A DNA stretch of 64,000 nt from Cloacibacterium normanense (GCF_002943105.1 NZ_PTPZ01000002.1:211582-275581); one strand, 5' to 3'. Positions 18,253-27,968 are shown, counted from the first letter of the stretch. Notes: generated by a model from the letters alone, not told the origin. Numbers and translations: made by a program.

Positions 18253-19494
18253 ATGAAAAGAATTTTAATAACTACAGCTCTTTTAGCTGGCGTATTTTCT
18301 TACGCAGGAGGTTTTAGAGTATCATTACAAGGTGTAAAACAGCTTGCAATGGCTCACACTAGCGCGCATACAGAAGATGCGAGTGTAGCTTTTTTTAACC
18401 CTGCAGGTATCTCTTTTATTCCGAGCAAATTGAGTGTTGCAGTGGGTGGTTTTGGTGCTATTTCTGAAGTAGAATACCAAAGTCTAGAAACTTTACAGTC
18501 TTACAAAACAGAAAATCCTGTGGGAACTCCACTTTATGCAGCAATTGCATATAAAGTTACAAATAATGTTTCTGTAGGCTTAAGTGTAACTACACCATTC
18601 GGAAGTACTGTAAAGTGGGCAAATGATTGGGCAGGCAAGGAAATTGTCCAAAAAATGGAGCTGAAAAGTTTCTTTTTTCAGCCAATGATTTCATTTAAAC
18701 TAAATGATTGGGTATCTATTGGTGCAAGTTATATCTATGCTAAAGGTTTAGTAGATTGGGACAAATCAGTAACAAACTTAGGAGGAACTCTTAATATTAA
18801 TGATGAAAAAGCTACGGGTTCTGGATTTGGCCTAGGATTTTACTTTAAACCAGATGATAAATTAGATGTAAGTATCGCTTATCGCTCTCAGGTTACTATG
18901 AAAGCTGAAAATGGAGTTGCTACATTTAGTGGGGTGTCTTCTTCAATCTTAACTTCTCCGCAATTAAATGTTGGAGCAGATGGACAAGATGCATTTACTG
19001 CGGAATTACCACTTGTTGACGAATATACTATTGGTCTTACTTATAAAATCACACCAAAATGGTTAGTTTCAGCTGATTTCAATTATCATGGATGGGAGAA
19101 ATACAACAAATTAACACTAGACTTTGAGAATGCGCAGGTTGGAAATCAGACAGACAAAACCATCTTAGTATCCCCTAAAAACTTTCATAATGCCAAAACA
19201 TTTAGAATAGGAACACAATATATGCTTACCAATAATTTAGCGGGTAGGCTTGGATATTATTATGATGAATCACCGTATACCGACCAAAAATTTATCCCAG
19301 AAACCCCTTCATTTAATGCAAATGTTTTAACTGCAGGTTTAGGGTATAAATTTGGTAAATTAGGAGTGGATTTAGCTGCTGCATTATCATTCCCAGAAGC
19401 TAGAAAAGTAAATAACTACAATCTGAATTTATTTGGCCAAGCAAAAGCTAAGGCAACATATTTAGGCTTAGGTTTCTCTTACAATGCATTTTAA
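18253..19494 (+). CDS. OmpP1/FadL/TodX-family outer-membrane protein
   Basis: FadL-type barrels let hydrophobic molecules such as long-chain fatty acids cross the outer membrane. The 413-aa protein has a signal peptide (MKRILITTALLAGVFSYAGG). Next is the family's N-terminal region (QGVKQLAMAHTSAHTEDASVAFFNPAGISF at about 26-55, with the conserved NPAG), then alternating barrel strands such as KITPKWLVSADFNYHGW, and a final strand LGLGFSYNAF. It is 11 bp upstream of the SGNH lipoprotein gene. The two form an operon seen in many Flavobacteriia, suggesting uptake coupled to ester hydrolysis. The substrate is unknown. Confidence 0.88.
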   Translation: MKRILITTALLAGVFSYAGGFRVSLQGVKQLAMAHTSAHTEDASVAFFNPAGISFIPSKLSVAVGGFGAISEVEYQSLETLQSYKTENPVGTPLYAAIAYKVTNNVSVGLSVTTPFGSTVKWANDWAGKEIVQKMELKSFFFQPMISFKLNDWVSIGASYIYAKGLVDWDKSVTNLGGTLNINDEKATGSGFGLGFYFKPDDKLDVSIAYRSQVTMKAENGVATFSGVSSSILTSPQLNVGADGQDAFTAELPLVDEYTIGLTYKITPKWLVSADFNYHGWEKYNKLTLDFENAQVGNQTDKTILVSPKNFHNAKTFRIGTQYMLTNNLAGRLGYYYDESPYTDQKFIPETPSFNANVLTAGLGYKFGKLGVDLAAALSFPEARKVNNYNLNLFGQAKAKATYLGLGFSYNAF

Positions 19495-19505
19495 TTTAAA
19501 AAATT

Positions 19506-20987
19506 ATGAAAAAAATAATAATATCAGCTTTCGCAATTTCAACTTTAACTTTAATAAGTTGTAATACAGACTTCGAAAGAGACGTAAATAACGTGACAGT
19601 CTCTACAGGTAATGCAGATTTTAAGACATATGTATCTATAGGAAATTCTTTAACTTCTGGCTACAGAGATGGAGCACTATATTTAGATGGTCAAAAAGAA
19701 TCATTCCCTTCTATGCTTGCAAAACAAATGGCTCTTGCTGGAGGCACTCAAACCTTCAATCAACCTCTTATGCCAAATAATGCTGGAGGTTTTACAGATT
19801 TATTTACCGCTTCGGGAGGAACAGATTTTTATGGAAAACTAACATTAAATACTGCACTTTCTCCTGCGCCTTCTGCGCCAGGCGCAAATCTTGATATAAT
19901 CGGAGGAGCAGGAAAATATTTTAACAATATGGGAGTTCCTGGAGCTAAATCTTTTCATCTTATATCTTCAGGATATGGCAGCGCTGCTAATTTAGCTACA
20001 GGAAAAGCTAATCCTTACTTTGTAAGATTCGCTACATCAGCTACTACAACCGTTTTAGCTGATGCTGCAGCTCAAAAACCAAGTTTCTATACATTATGGA
20101 TTGGTAATAATGACGTTCTTTCTTATGCAACTTCAGGAGGTTCTGGAGTAGACCAAAAGGGAAATTTAGACCCATCAACTTATGGCTCTAATGATATCTC
20201 TGACCCTAACGTTGTAGCTAATGTTATTAAGACAGTCATTACAAGTTTAAAAACAGCAAATACTACATCTAAAGGCGCTATTGCAAACATTCCGTATGTT
20301 ACTTCAATACCTTACTTCACAACTGTACCTGCAACTCCTATTGCTGGACTAACAACTACACAAGTGTCACAATTAAACGCAGCTTATGCAACTTACAATG
20401 GAGGCTTACTTACGCTTAAAAACCTTGGAGCAATAACTACTGCGGAATACAATGCTAGACTTATTAAGTTTTCTGAAAATGGAGTAAATGGAGCTGTTAT
20501 CGTAGATAAAGACCTCACAAACTTATCTGCTTATAACCTGCCTTCTCTTAGACAGACAACTTCAAAAGATTACATACTTCTTCCTGCACTATCTGTAATT
20601 AGAGATACAAATATCAAAGGAGGAACAGCTACTCCACTTGCCGATAAATATGTATTAACAGAAAAAGAAGCTGGAAGAGTTATTACAGCTACAGATGCTT
20701 ACAATAGTGCTATTACTAGTTTAGCAACAACGAATGGGCTTGCATTAGTAGACACAAATACAAAAATGAAAGAACTTGCAACAACTTCAGGTATTCAATA
20801 TAATGGTGTAAGATATACTGCATCATTCATTACTGGAGGAGCATTTTCTCTAGACGGAGTCCATCCTAATGGAAGAGGATATGCAATTATTGCTAATACT
20901 TTTATTGCGGCAATTAACAACACATACTTTTCTACTCTTCCTTATGTAGACATCAATGCTTATTCTGGAGTAACATTCCCAAAATAA
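19506..20987 (+). CDS. SGNH/GDSL-family hydrolase lipoprotein
   Basis: The 493-aa protein has a lipoprotein signal with lipobox LISC (Cys at about residue 19), so it should be anchored to a membrane. Three SGNH blocks are visible: SIGNSLTSG (block I, Ser nucleophile near residue 48), IGNNDVL (block III, oxyanion Asn) and LDGVHPNGRGY (block V, Asp-His). The long Ala/Thr-rich region between blocks III and V is an insertion relative to minimal esterases. It is cotranscribed with the FadL-like barrel gene 11 bp upstream and is probably an esterase or lipase acting near that channel. Confidence 0.85.
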   Translation: MKKIIISAFAISTLTLISCNTDFERDVNNVTVSTGNADFKTYVSIGNSLTSGYRDGALYLDGQKESFPSMLAKQMALAGGTQTFNQPLMPNNAGGFTDLFTASGGTDFYGKLTLNTALSPAPSAPGANLDIIGGAGKYFNNMGVPGAKSFHLISSGYGSAANLATGKANPYFVRFATSATTTVLADAAAQKPSFYTLWIGNNDVLSYATSGGSGVDQKGNLDPSTYGSNDISDPNVVANVIKTVITSLKTANTTSKGAIANIPYVTSIPYFTTVPATPIAGLTTTQVSQLNAAYATYNGGLLTLKNLGAITTAEYNARLIKFSENGVNGAVIVDKDLTNLSAYNLPSLRQTTSKDYILLPALSVIRDTNIKGGTATPLADKYVLTEKEAGRVITATDAYNSAITSLATTNGLALVDTNTKMKELATTSGIQYNGVRYTASFITGGAFSLDGVHPNGRGYAIIANTFIAAINNTYFSTLPYVDINAYSGVTFPK

Positions 20988-21010
20988 GAATAAAAAAATA
21001 ATTTTTATAA

Positions 21011-21048
21011 AAACCACCTGATATTTTTCAGGTGGTTTTATTTTTTTT
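21011..21048 (+). terminator. terminator after the OmpP1-SGNH operon
   Basis: An 11-bp perfect stem AAACCACCTGA/TCAGGTGGTTT with a 6-nt loop is followed by a long T run. The T run abuts the prs -7 box. Confidence 0.9.
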
Positions 21049-21055
21049 AAATTTG
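21048..21055 (+). promoter_or_regulatory. candidate -7 box for prs
   Basis: TAAATTTG matches TAnnTTTG and lies 20 bp before the prs ATG, immediately after the upstream terminator. No -33 TTTG is visible. Confidence 0.45.
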
Positions 21056-21075
21056 CAAAACCAAAAAAAGTAAAA

Positions 21076-22014
21076 ATGGCTGATCAAGCAACCTATTTGT
21101 TTTGCACCAGAACAAGTCGAGATTTAGCAGAAAAAATCGCTAATCATTATGGGCAAGAATTAGGGAAAATTAATTTCCAAGAATTTAGTGACGGAGAATT
21201 CGAACCCGTATTAGATCAATCTGTAAGAGGAGGAAGAGTTTTTCTTATTGGCTCTACCTTTCCACCAGCAGACAATCTTCTAGAACTTCTTTTAATGATT
21301 GATGCAGCAAAAAGAGCATCAGCAAAGAGTATTACCGTAGTGATTCCATATTTTGGATTGGCTAGACAAGACAGAAAAGATAAGCCTAGAGCACCAATCG
21401 GAGCAAAATTAGTAGCTAATCTTTTAACTGCAGCAGGCGCTACAAGAATCATGACTATTGATTTACACGCAGACCAAATTCAAGGTTTCTTCGAAATTCC
21501 TGTAGACCATCTTTATGCTTCTACCATCTTTGTAGATCATATTAAGTCTTTAAACTTAGACAATCTTACCATTGCTTCACCAGACATGGGTGGCGCAAAA
21601 AGAGCGAAAAATTACGCAGGATACCTAAGTGCAGAAGTAGTAATTGCTTATAAAGAAAGAAAAAAAGCAAATGTAGTAGAAGAAATGTTCTTGATTGGTG
21701 ATGTAAAAGACAGAAACGTGATCCTCATTGATGACATGATAGACACGGCAGGAACACTTTGCAAAGCAGCAGAAATTCTAATGAAAAACGGAGCAAAATC
21801 AGTAAGAGCTATGGCAACTCACCCCGTTCTTTCTGGTAAAGCTTATGAAAATATAGAAAACTCACAGATTAGCGAGGTAATTGTAACTGATACGATTCCA
21901 GTAAAATCTGAGCTCTCTTCTAAAATCAAGGTTTTATCTTGTGCAGCACTTTTTGCAGACGTAATGAAAATGGTACACGAGCACAAATCAATTAGCGATA
22001 AGTTTATTATATAA
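21076..22014 (+). CDS. prs: ribose-phosphate pyrophosphokinase
   Basis: Prs makes PRPP from ribose-5-phosphate and ATP for purine, pyrimidine, His and Trp synthesis. The 312-aa protein is of standard length. It shows the ATP/ribose segments SDGEFEPVL (about 38-46) and YFGLARQDRKDKPR (about 94-107), the metal loop TIDLHADQIQGFF (about 128-140) and the PRPP-binding loop VILIDDMIDTAGT (about 215-227). It sits alone, 55 bp before rplY. Confidence 0.96.
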   Translation: MADQATYLFCTRTSRDLAEKIANHYGQELGKINFQEFSDGEFEPVLDQSVRGGRVFLIGSTFPPADNLLELLLMIDAAKRASAKSITVVIPYFGLARQDRKDKPRAPIGAKLVANLLTAAGATRIMTIDLHADQIQGFFEIPVDHLYASTIFVDHIKSLNLDNLTIASPDMGGAKRAKNYAGYLSAEVVIAYKERKKANVVEEMFLIGDVKDRNVILIDDMIDTAGTLCKAAEILMKNGAKSVRAMATHPVLSGKAYENIENSQISEVIVTDTIPVKSELSSKIKVLSCAALFADVMKMVHEHKSISDKFII

Positions 22015-22024
22015 TTTTTTTCAC

Positions 22025-22032
22025 TATATTTG
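22025..22032 (+). promoter_or_regulatory. candidate -7 box for rplY
   Basis: TATATTTG fits TAnnTTTG and lies 37 bp before the rplY ATG. GTTT, not TTTG, is at the -33 position, so only the -7 half is supported. Confidence 0.45.
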
Positions 22033-22069
22033 CAGCCTGAAAAATTTAACACACTTAAATATTTTTTAA

Positions 22070-22711
22070 ATGAAATCTATTACAATTCAAGGTACAAAAA
22101 GAGAAAGCGTGGGCAAAAAGTCTACCAAAGCTCTACGTGATGCTGAATTAGTTCCTTGTGTTGTTTATGGAGGTGAGCAACCAATCAATTTCTCTTCTAC
22201 TGAGAAATCTTTCAAAGACTTGGTTTACACTCCAGATGCACACACGGTAGTAATTGAGCTAGATGGTCAAAAAATTGATGCTGTTTTACAAGACATCCAA
22301 TTTCACCCAATTACAGACAAAATTCTTCACGCAGACTTCTATCAATTAAGCGCTGATAAACCAGTGGTTATGGAAGTTCCTGTAAGAATTACCGGTCGTG
22401 CAAAAGGTGTTTTAGCGGGTGGTGTTTTAAGACAATCTTTCAGAAAATTAAGATTGAAAGCTATTCCTGCTAACTTACCAGACGAAATCGTAGTAGATGT
22501 TACTCCACTTAAAATTGGTAACAAATTATATGTAGGAGACATCAAAAACGATCAATACACTTTCTTACATCCAGATAACGCAGTAGTAGCTGCTGTGAAG
22601 ATGTCTAGAAATGCTATGAAAAATGCTGGTGCAATGGTAGAAGATGATGAAGATGAAGAAGAAGTAGCAACTGATGCAGCTCCAGAAGCAGAAGCTCCTG
22701 CAGCAGAATAA
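22070..22711 (+). CDS. rplY: 50S ribosomal protein L25/Ctc
   Basis: This is the 5S-rRNA-binding ribosomal protein of the long (Ctc/TL5) type. The 213-aa protein has an N-terminal L25 domain (about 1-92; [17 protein letters not shown], then PCVVYGG), a C-terminal TL5-like domain (about 95-185; [15 protein letters not shown]) and a very acidic Glu/Ala tail. prs followed by rplY is a common bacterial order. A strong terminator follows 25 bp after the stop. Confidence 0.95.
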   Translation: MKSITIQGTKRESVGKKSTKALRDAELVPCVVYGGEQPINFSSTEKSFKDLVYTPDAHTVVIELDGQKIDAVLQDIQFHPITDKILHADFYQLSADKPVVMEVPVRITGRAKGVLAGGVLRQSFRKLRLKAIPANLPDEIVVDVTPLKIGNKLYVGDIKNDQYTFLHPDNAVVAAVKMSRNAMKNAGAMVEDDEDEEEVATDAAPEAEAPAAE

Positions 22712-22736
22712 TTAGAGAATCTTTTTTCTACATATA

Positions 22737-22767
22737 AAACCATTCCGAATATCGGGATGGTTTTTTT
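22737..22767 (+). terminator. terminator after rplY
   Basis: An 11-bp stem AAACCATTCCG/CGGGATGGTTT (one T-G pair) is followed by seven T. Confidence 0.85.
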
Positions 22768-22779
22768 ATTTTATAAACT

Positions 22780-22811
22780 TTTGTAATTTTTTATTTTTAA
22801 ATTTAACTTTC
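22780..22811 (+). promoter_or_regulatory. candidate promoter of the ECF sigma operon
   Basis: TTTG (22780-22783), 20 bp, then TAACTTTC (22804-22811). This is one mismatch from the Bacteroidota housekeeping consensus and lies 36 bp before the sigma-factor ATG. Spacing is ideal, but the region is AT-rich, so chance matches are likely. Confidence 0.4.
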
Positions 22812-22847
22812 CTTAAAAAGAACAATCAAACCATTGAAAACTAAATT

Positions 22848-23399
22848 ATGAAGTGTAAAGACGACGAAATCATCAGCCTGATGCTACAGCCCAATTCTTC
22901 GGAAAAAGGACTTCGTGCGATGATGGATACCTACCAAAGTCGGCTTTATTGGCATATCAGAAGGTTAATTGTGCAACATGATCTTGCGCAAGATGTGTTG
23001 CAAGACACTTTTATTAAGGCATATAACAATTTTGGGCAATTCAAGCAAGACAGTAAACTGTACACTTGGCTCTACAGAATCGCTACCAATGAAGCGCTTC
23101 AGCAATTGGCAAAATTGAAAAAAATGCAAAAAACAGACGAAGATGCAGAGTATTACATGCAAAACCTAGTCGCCCAAAATGCAGAACATGACGCAGAAGA
23201 AATTCAAGTTTTATTGCAGAAAGCCATTCAAACATTGCCAGAAAAACAAAAATTAGTTTTCAATATTAGATATTATGACGAATTGCCTTTCGAAGAAATA
23301 AGTAATATTCTAGAAATGAGCGTAAGTACTTGCAAAACCAATTACCACTACGCCAAAGAAAAAATAGAAAACTACATCAGAGAAAACTACGAATCATAA
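22848..23399 (+). CDS. ECF-type RNA polymerase sigma factor
   Basis: This 183-aa protein has only sigma regions 2 and 4. Region 2 spans about 25-95 (DLAQDVLQDTFIKAYNNF, then KLYTWLYRIATNEAL, the core-binding and -10 recognition helices). Region 4 spans about 123-178 (LPEKQKLVFNIRYYDELPFEEISNILEMSV, a helix-turn-helix). It is the first of three tightly spaced genes. The next encodes a single-span membrane protein and the third a secreted Spy-like protein, which is the arrangement of an envelope-stress sigma factor with its anti-sigma factor. The stimulus is unknown. Confidence 0.9.
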   Translation: MKCKDDEIISLMLQPNSSEKGLRAMMDTYQSRLYWHIRRLIVQHDLAQDVLQDTFIKAYNNFGQFKQDSKLYTWLYRIATNEALQQLAKLKKMQKTDEDAEYYMQNLVAQNAEHDAEEIQVLLQKAIQTLPEKQKLVFNIRYYDELPFEEISNILEMSVSTCKTNYHYAKEKIENYIRENYES

Positions 23400-23421
23400 G
23401 AAAATTTAAAAATTTTAGAAA

Positions 23422-23925
23422 ATGAAAGATTTTAATATAGAACAATTAGCTAAAAAAATTCCCTACAAAATTCCCGAAAACACCTTCGAGGAAATGCAGG
23501 AAAACGTGCTTAATAAAACAGTAAGAAAAAAAGAACATCAACCGAAGATTTTTAAAATCAATTTTTCTATGGTGACTTCTATTGCTGCCGCTTTAGCATT
23601 AATTTTTGGCTTTACTTTCTTATGGAAAACCAACCAAACAGAATTTTCTAAACCAAGTCAAGATTCAGTGCAATCCATAACCAAAGTAGAAACTATACAG
23701 CCAAAACCTGAACAAAATAACACCCAAAATTCATTACAAAATATTGTCAAAGAAAACAATAGTGAAGTTGCTCATACCCCAAACCCAGAAATTACAGAAC
23801 AGATTGTGAATTCTAAAAACACTGCTGAAAATTATGAGCAACTTCTTAATTCATTGACTCAAGAAGAATTGGCAGAATTATCAAAAAATACCACTCACGA
23901 CATCTATTTAGACCTTTATAACTAA
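23422..23925 (+). CDS. probable anti-sigma factor, single membrane span
   Basis: This 167-aa protein has a short cytoplasmic part (about 1-48: FNIEQLAKKIPYKIPENTFEEM), one transmembrane helix (about 52-70: VTSIAAALALIFGFTFLW) and a Gln/Asn/Glu-rich extracytoplasmic tail. The gene begins 22 bp after the sigma gene and ends 7 bp before the Spy-like gene. No zinc-anti-sigma HxxxCxxC motif is present, so the anti-sigma role rests on position and topology. Confidence 0.6.
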   Translation: MKDFNIEQLAKKIPYKIPENTFEEMQENVLNKTVRKKEHQPKIFKINFSMVTSIAAALALIFGFTFLWKTNQTEFSKPSQDSVQSITKVETIQPKPEQNNTQNSLQNIVKENNSEVAHTPNPEITEQIVNSKNTAENYEQLLNSLTQEELAELSKNTTHDIYLDLYN

Positions 23926-23932
23926 ATCAATT

Positions 23933-24445
23933 ATGAAAAATTTTATCTATATCCTTCTATTTTTTGGAACCTTTATGAGTTTTAAAGCTCAAGAAAAACC
24001 AAGTTTCAGAGACATGACACCAGAACAGCGCAAAGAATACATTAAACAAATGTCTCCTGAGCAAAGAAAACAATTGATGGAAGATGCCGCTACCATGATG
24101 GCCATCAAAAACTTACAGGTTCCTGCCGAAAAACAAGAAGCTTTTAAATCCCTTCTCAAGGAATATCTAGAAAGTCAAAAAACCATCAAAAATAAATTCA
24201 GAGCAGATTTCTCTCAAGAAAACCTTTCTGATGCAGAAGCCAAGAAAATGCTGAACCAAAGCTTTGACTTAGGCCAACAACTGCTTAACAACAGAAAAGT
24301 CTATGCCGATAAGTTTCTCAAAATTTTAACACCTCAACAAGTGCTGAAACTTTTTAATCAAGAAGGAAGAATGCGCGAAAAATTTATGGAACGCAGACAA
24401 AAAATGGGACCACCAAAAGGTCGCGAACCGATGCCAAATCCTTAA
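23933..24445 (+). CDS. secreted Spy/CpxP-like helical protein
   Basis: This 170-aa protein has a signal peptide (about 1-20, ending SFKAQ). The mature part is charged and all-helical, with two repeats of the Spy-type motif: RDMTPEQRKEYIKQMSPEQRKQLM at about 27-50 is the LTxxQ-like signature in duplicate, and KILTPQQVLKLFNQ comes at about 128-141. The tail is basic and Pro-rich. In other bacteria such periplasmic proteins act as chaperones or as inhibitors of stress sensors. Third gene of the sigma unit; a terminator follows. Confidence 0.65.
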   Translation: MKNFIYILLFFGTFMSFKAQEKPSFRDMTPEQRKEYIKQMSPEQRKQLMEDAATMMAIKNLQVPAEKQEAFKSLLKEYLESQKTIKNKFRADFSQENLSDAEAKKMLNQSFDLGQQLLNNRKVYADKFLKILTPQQVLKLFNQEGRMREKFMERRQKMGPPKGREPMPNP

Positions 24446-24459
24446 AATCTTTAAAATAT

Positions 24460-24490
24460 ACTCCGAAAGTCAATTCGGAGTTTTTTATTT
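24460..24490 (+). terminator. terminator after the sigma-factor operon
   Basis: An 8-bp stem ACTCCGAA/TTCGGAGT with a 6-nt loop is followed by TTTTTT. Confidence 0.85.
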
Positions 24491-24513
24491 TTAGGATTTT
24501 ACCTTAAAATCAA

Positions 24514-24521
24514 TATCTTTG
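24514..24521 (+). promoter_or_regulatory. candidate -7 box for lepA
   Basis: TATCTTTG fits TAnnTTTG and lies 20 bp before the lepA ATG. The -33 half is not recognisable. Confidence 0.45.
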
Positions 24522-24541
24522 CAAATCATTGAAAAAGAAGA

Positions 24542-26338
24542 ATGAAGAACATTAGAAATTTTTGTATAATCGCACATATCGACCACGGGAAATCTACCCT
24601 TGCTGACAGACTTTTAGAATATACCAATACGGTTTCTCAAAGAGAGTTGCAAGCGCAAACTCTTGACGATATGGATTTGGAAAAAGAGCGTGGAATTACC
24701 ATAAAATCTCACGCCATTCAAATGGATTATGAATATAAAGGCGAAAAATATATTCTCAACCTGATCGATACACCGGGACACGTAGATTTTTCTTACGAAG
24801 TATCTCGTTCTATCGCTGCTTGTGAAGGTGCACTTCTGATTGTAGACGCTGCACAAAGTATTCAAGCACAGACAATTAGCAACTTATATTTAGCGCTAGA
24901 AAACGATTTAGAGATTATTCCAATCTTGAATAAAATAGACTTACCTTCTGCTAATCCTGAAGAAGTTACCGATGAAATCGTAAATCTTTTGGGTTGTAAA
25001 CCAGAAGATGTATTGCGTGTTTCTGGGAAAACTGGAGCTGGCGTTCATGAATTGCTTGAACAAATTGTAGAAAGAATTCCTGCCCCAAAAGGTGACGAAA
25101 ATGCACCGCTTCAAGCATTGATTTTTGACTCAGTTTACAATCCTTTCCGTGGAATTGAAGCTTACTTTAAAGTCGTAAACGGTAAAATTTCTAAAGGTGA
25201 GAAAGTAAAATTCATGGCGACGGATAAAGTCTATGAAGCAGATGAAGTAGGAACGCTAAAACTAAAACAAGCTCCAAAATCTGAAATCAAATGCGGAGAT
25301 GTAGGCTATATTATTTCTGGGATTAAAGATGCTAGAGAAGTAAAAGTAGGTGATACCATTACTTCTATGGCAAATCCTGCAACCGAAGCAATTGATGGTT
25401 TCGAAGATGTAAAACCAATGGTTTTCGCGGGAATTTATCCTATAGAATCAGAAGATTTTGAAGAATTAAGATTTTCTCTAGAAAAGTTAAGATTGAATGA
25501 TGCTTCTTTGGTTTTCGAGCCAGAAAGTTCTGCAGCACTTGGTTTCGGTTTCCGTTGTGGTTTCTTAGGAATGCTTCACATGGAAATTGTACAAGAACGT
25601 CTCGACAGAGAGTTTAATATGAACGTAATTACTACGGTTCCTAACGTTTCTTACTACGGATATTCTAAAAAAGAACCGAATGTTCCGATTTTGATTAATA
25701 ACCCGTCAGAAATGATGGATCCTATTGCTCTAGATCGTGTAGAAGAACCTTATATCAAAGCTACCATTATTACAAAATCAGATTTTGTGGGTGCTGTAAT
25801 GACGCTTTGTATCGAAAAACGTGGCGAAATTGTAAACCAATCTTATTTGACTTCAGACCGTGTAGAATTGGTATTTAACATGCCGCTTTCAGAAGTTGTT
25901 TTTGATTTTTATGACAGATTAAAATCAATTTCTAAAGGTTATGCTTCTTTTGATTACCATCCAATTGGTTTTAGAGCTTCTAAATTGGTGAAAATGGATA
26001 TTTTAATTAATGGAGATATGGTAGATGCACTTTCTTCGTTAATTCACGATAGCAACGCGTTTTACATTGGTAAAAAAATGTGCGAAAAATTGAGAGAATT
26101 AATTCCTCGTCAACAATTTGACATTGCAATTCAAGCAGCTCTTGGTGCGAAAGTTATCGCTCGTGAAAACGTAAAAGCGTTGAGAAAAGACGTTACCGCA
26201 AAATGTTATGGTGGTGATATTTCCAGAAAACGTAAACTCCTAGAAAAGCAGAAAGAAGGAAAGAAAAAGATGAAACAAATTGGTAGAGTCGAAGTTCCAC
26301 AATCTGCATTTATGGCAGTTTTGAAATTGAATGATTAA
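24542..26338 (+). CDS. lepA: elongation factor 4 (LepA)
   Basis: LepA is a translational GTPase that acts on ribosomes during initiation or stalled elongation. The 598-aa protein has the standard length and order: G1 AHIDHGKST (about 10-18), switch [16 protein letters not shown] (about 76-89), G4 NKIDLP (about 130-135), then domains II, III, V and the LepA-specific C-terminal domain ([15 protein letters not shown], later [22 protein letters not shown]). It is a single gene with its own terminator. Confidence 0.97.
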   Translation: MKNIRNFCIIAHIDHGKSTLADRLLEYTNTVSQRELQAQTLDDMDLEKERGITIKSHAIQMDYEYKGEKYILNLIDTPGHVDFSYEVSRSIAACEGALLIVDAAQSIQAQTISNLYLALENDLEIIPILNKIDLPSANPEEVTDEIVNLLGCKPEDVLRVSGKTGAGVHELLEQIVERIPAPKGDENAPLQALIFDSVYNPFRGIEAYFKVVNGKISKGEKVKFMATDKVYEADEVGTLKLKQAPKSEIKCGDVGYIISGIKDAREVKVGDTITSMANPATEAIDGFEDVKPMVFAGIYPIESEDFEELRFSLEKLRLNDASLVFEPESSAALGFGFRCGFLGMLHMEIVQERLDREFNMNVITTVPNVSYYGYSKKEPNVPILINNPSEMMDPIALDRVEEPYIKATIITKSDFVGAVMTLCIEKRGEIVNQSYLTSDRVELVFNMPLSEVVFDFYDRLKSISKGYASFDYHPIGFRASKLVKMDILINGDMVDALSSLIHDSNAFYIGKKMCEKLRELIPRQQFDIAIQAALGAKVIARENVKALRKDVTAKCYGGDISRKRKLLEKQKEGKKKMKQIGRVEVPQSAFMAVLKLND

Positions 26339-26381
26339 ATAAAATAGATTCAAGATTTTAGATACAAGAATCAAGATAAAT

Positions 26382-26411
26382 AAAATCCACAGAAAATTCT
26401 GTGGATTTTTT
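26382..26411 (+). terminator. terminator after lepA
   Basis: A perfect 13-bp stem AAAATCCACAGAA/TTCTGTGGATTTT is followed by T. Just before it (26345-26381) are AT-rich words (AGATTCAAGATTTTAGATAC) like those at 9220-9260. Confidence 0.85.
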
Positions 26412-26442
26412 GTACTTTTATAAAAACTAAAAATTGATAAAT

Positions 26443-27933
26443 ATGAAACACTTTTTTATATTGCTTTTTGCAATTTTCTTCCATGGAATTAACGCTCAAA
26501 CATATGTAGTTCCTAAATCTACAGGAGAATTAATCGGATTTAATTCACTTTGGGATAAAGATAAATTTTTTGGATACATAGAAATTCATAAAGATGAATT
26601 AATTGACAAAACTCAAAAATTTAGTTTTATTGTACTCGACCCAGATTTTAAAAAAATTTCAGAAGGAAAATTTTCCCTTAACAAAATTACAAATGGAACT
26701 CCGCACATAGGAAGAACTCTTTATAATAATGGTAAAATTATCATAAATTTAGATGAATATAATTTTGGGAAAGGATTTTATTTGAATGACACATTTGTAA
26801 TACTTGATGTGGCTACTGGTTTAGCAACAGAATCAAAAACAATTCAAAATAATAATATTGTCAATCCAAAAGATTTTGTGTTAAAGAATCAAGATTCTCC
26901 ATTTCTCAATTATGGTTTTAGGATTTCAAGAATTCCAAATTCAGGGTTTATTATAAATGAAGTAGAGAAAAAAGGATCTTATGGCTACTATAAAAATGCC
27001 ATTTTCATAAATTTAAATGGCGAAAAAATTTGGCAAAACAAAGAAATAGCCACTGAAAGTAAAGATCATTTTTATGAATACACTCCTTTGGTAAGTGATG
27101 AAAAAGTAACATTATTATATTTAGAATATTACAAGAATAAAAGAAGTATTTCTGACAATATGTTAATTCTTGATACAAAAACGGGTGAACAACTTTCTTT
27201 TAAGCCTATTGAAGAAAATGATTACTTGTTAAATTACATAGAAGCAAAAATAGTAGATGATTATATATTTCTGATTGGAGAGTATTTTAAAAAAAATCAA
27301 GATAAAAACAACAAAAGTCCATTTATAGATAATAAACTAGGCCTTTATCGATATAAAATTAATAAGACCACAGGAGAAATTATTTCTAAAAATTATCTCC
27401 CGTTTACAGAAATGTCAAAATTTGTGGACATAAATGAGAACGGAAGAATTAAAAAAGAAGGTATCTTATTAATAAGAAGTTTTGAGATTCGTCCAGATGG
27501 TAATAATGTAATAACAGCAGAAACCTATAGACCAGAATCTATTTTGGCCATCAATACTTACACAGAATTATTTTCTATTCAGCTCAATGGCGATTTCAAA
27601 CTTGAAAAAATGCAATCACATAATGTAAACAATTCCGCAGGAAGTAAGTATGCATATACCCAAGTGCTTTCTGACAATTCGGGGATTAGTTCTATTTTTA
27701 TTACAAATGAAGTAAACCAAGAAAAAATGATTTTCCTAAACGAAATCATTTACAATGATAATGACAAATCTTTTGTAACAAGAAAGATGCAAATCCAAAA
27801 AAATGATGAAGACAAATATTTTATGGCTGCTAAACCTGGCTATATAGTTTTAAAAGAACAATTTTATTGGGGGAAAGCAAAAAAACTAAACAAACAAGCA
27901 GAATTTACGCTCAAGAAAATAGAAACTAATTAA
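26443..27933 (+). CDS. secreted protein of unknown function
   Basis: This 496-aa protein starts at the ATG at 26443 (MKHFFILLFAIFFHGINAQ), a clear signal peptide; an in-frame TTG nine bases upstream is rejected as the start. The mature part is beta-rich, with many short Asn/Lys/Asp-rich strands (for example AIFINLNGEKIWQNKEIATES near 185). This hints at a beta-propeller-like fold, but no family motif is recognised. There is no lipobox, membrane helix or T9SS-type sorting domain that I can see. It is monocistronic, between two near-identical terminator hairpins. Confidence 0.65.
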   Translation: MKHFFILLFAIFFHGINAQTYVVPKSTGELIGFNSLWDKDKFFGYIEIHKDELIDKTQKFSFIVLDPDFKKISEGKFSLNKITNGTPHIGRTLYNNGKIIINLDEYNFGKGFYLNDTFVILDVATGLATESKTIQNNNIVNPKDFVLKNQDSPFLNYGFRISRIPNSGFIINEVEKKGSYGYYKNAIFINLNGEKIWQNKEIATESKDHFYEYTPLVSDEKVTLLYLEYYKNKRSISDNMLILDTKTGEQLSFKPIEENDYLLNYIEAKIVDDYIFLIGEYFKKNQDKNNKSPFIDNKLGLYRYKINKTTGEIISKNYLPFTEMSKFVDINENGRIKKEGILLIRSFEIRPDGNNVITAETYRPESILAINTYTELFSIQLNGDFKLEKMQSHNVNNSAGSKYAYTQVLSDNSGISSIFITNEVNQEKMIFLNEIIYNDNDKSFVTRKMQIQKNDEDKYFMAAKPGYIVLKEQFYWGKAKKLNKQAEFTLKKIETN

Positions 27934-27939
27934 TTAGCC

Positions 27940-27968
27940 ATCCACAGAAATTTCTGTGGATTTTTTTT
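27940..27968 (+). terminator. terminator after the secreted orphan
   Basis: The palindrome ATCCACAGAAA/TTTCTGTGGAT is followed by eight T. Its stem is almost the same as the lepA terminator 1.56 kb upstream. Confidence 0.85.
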
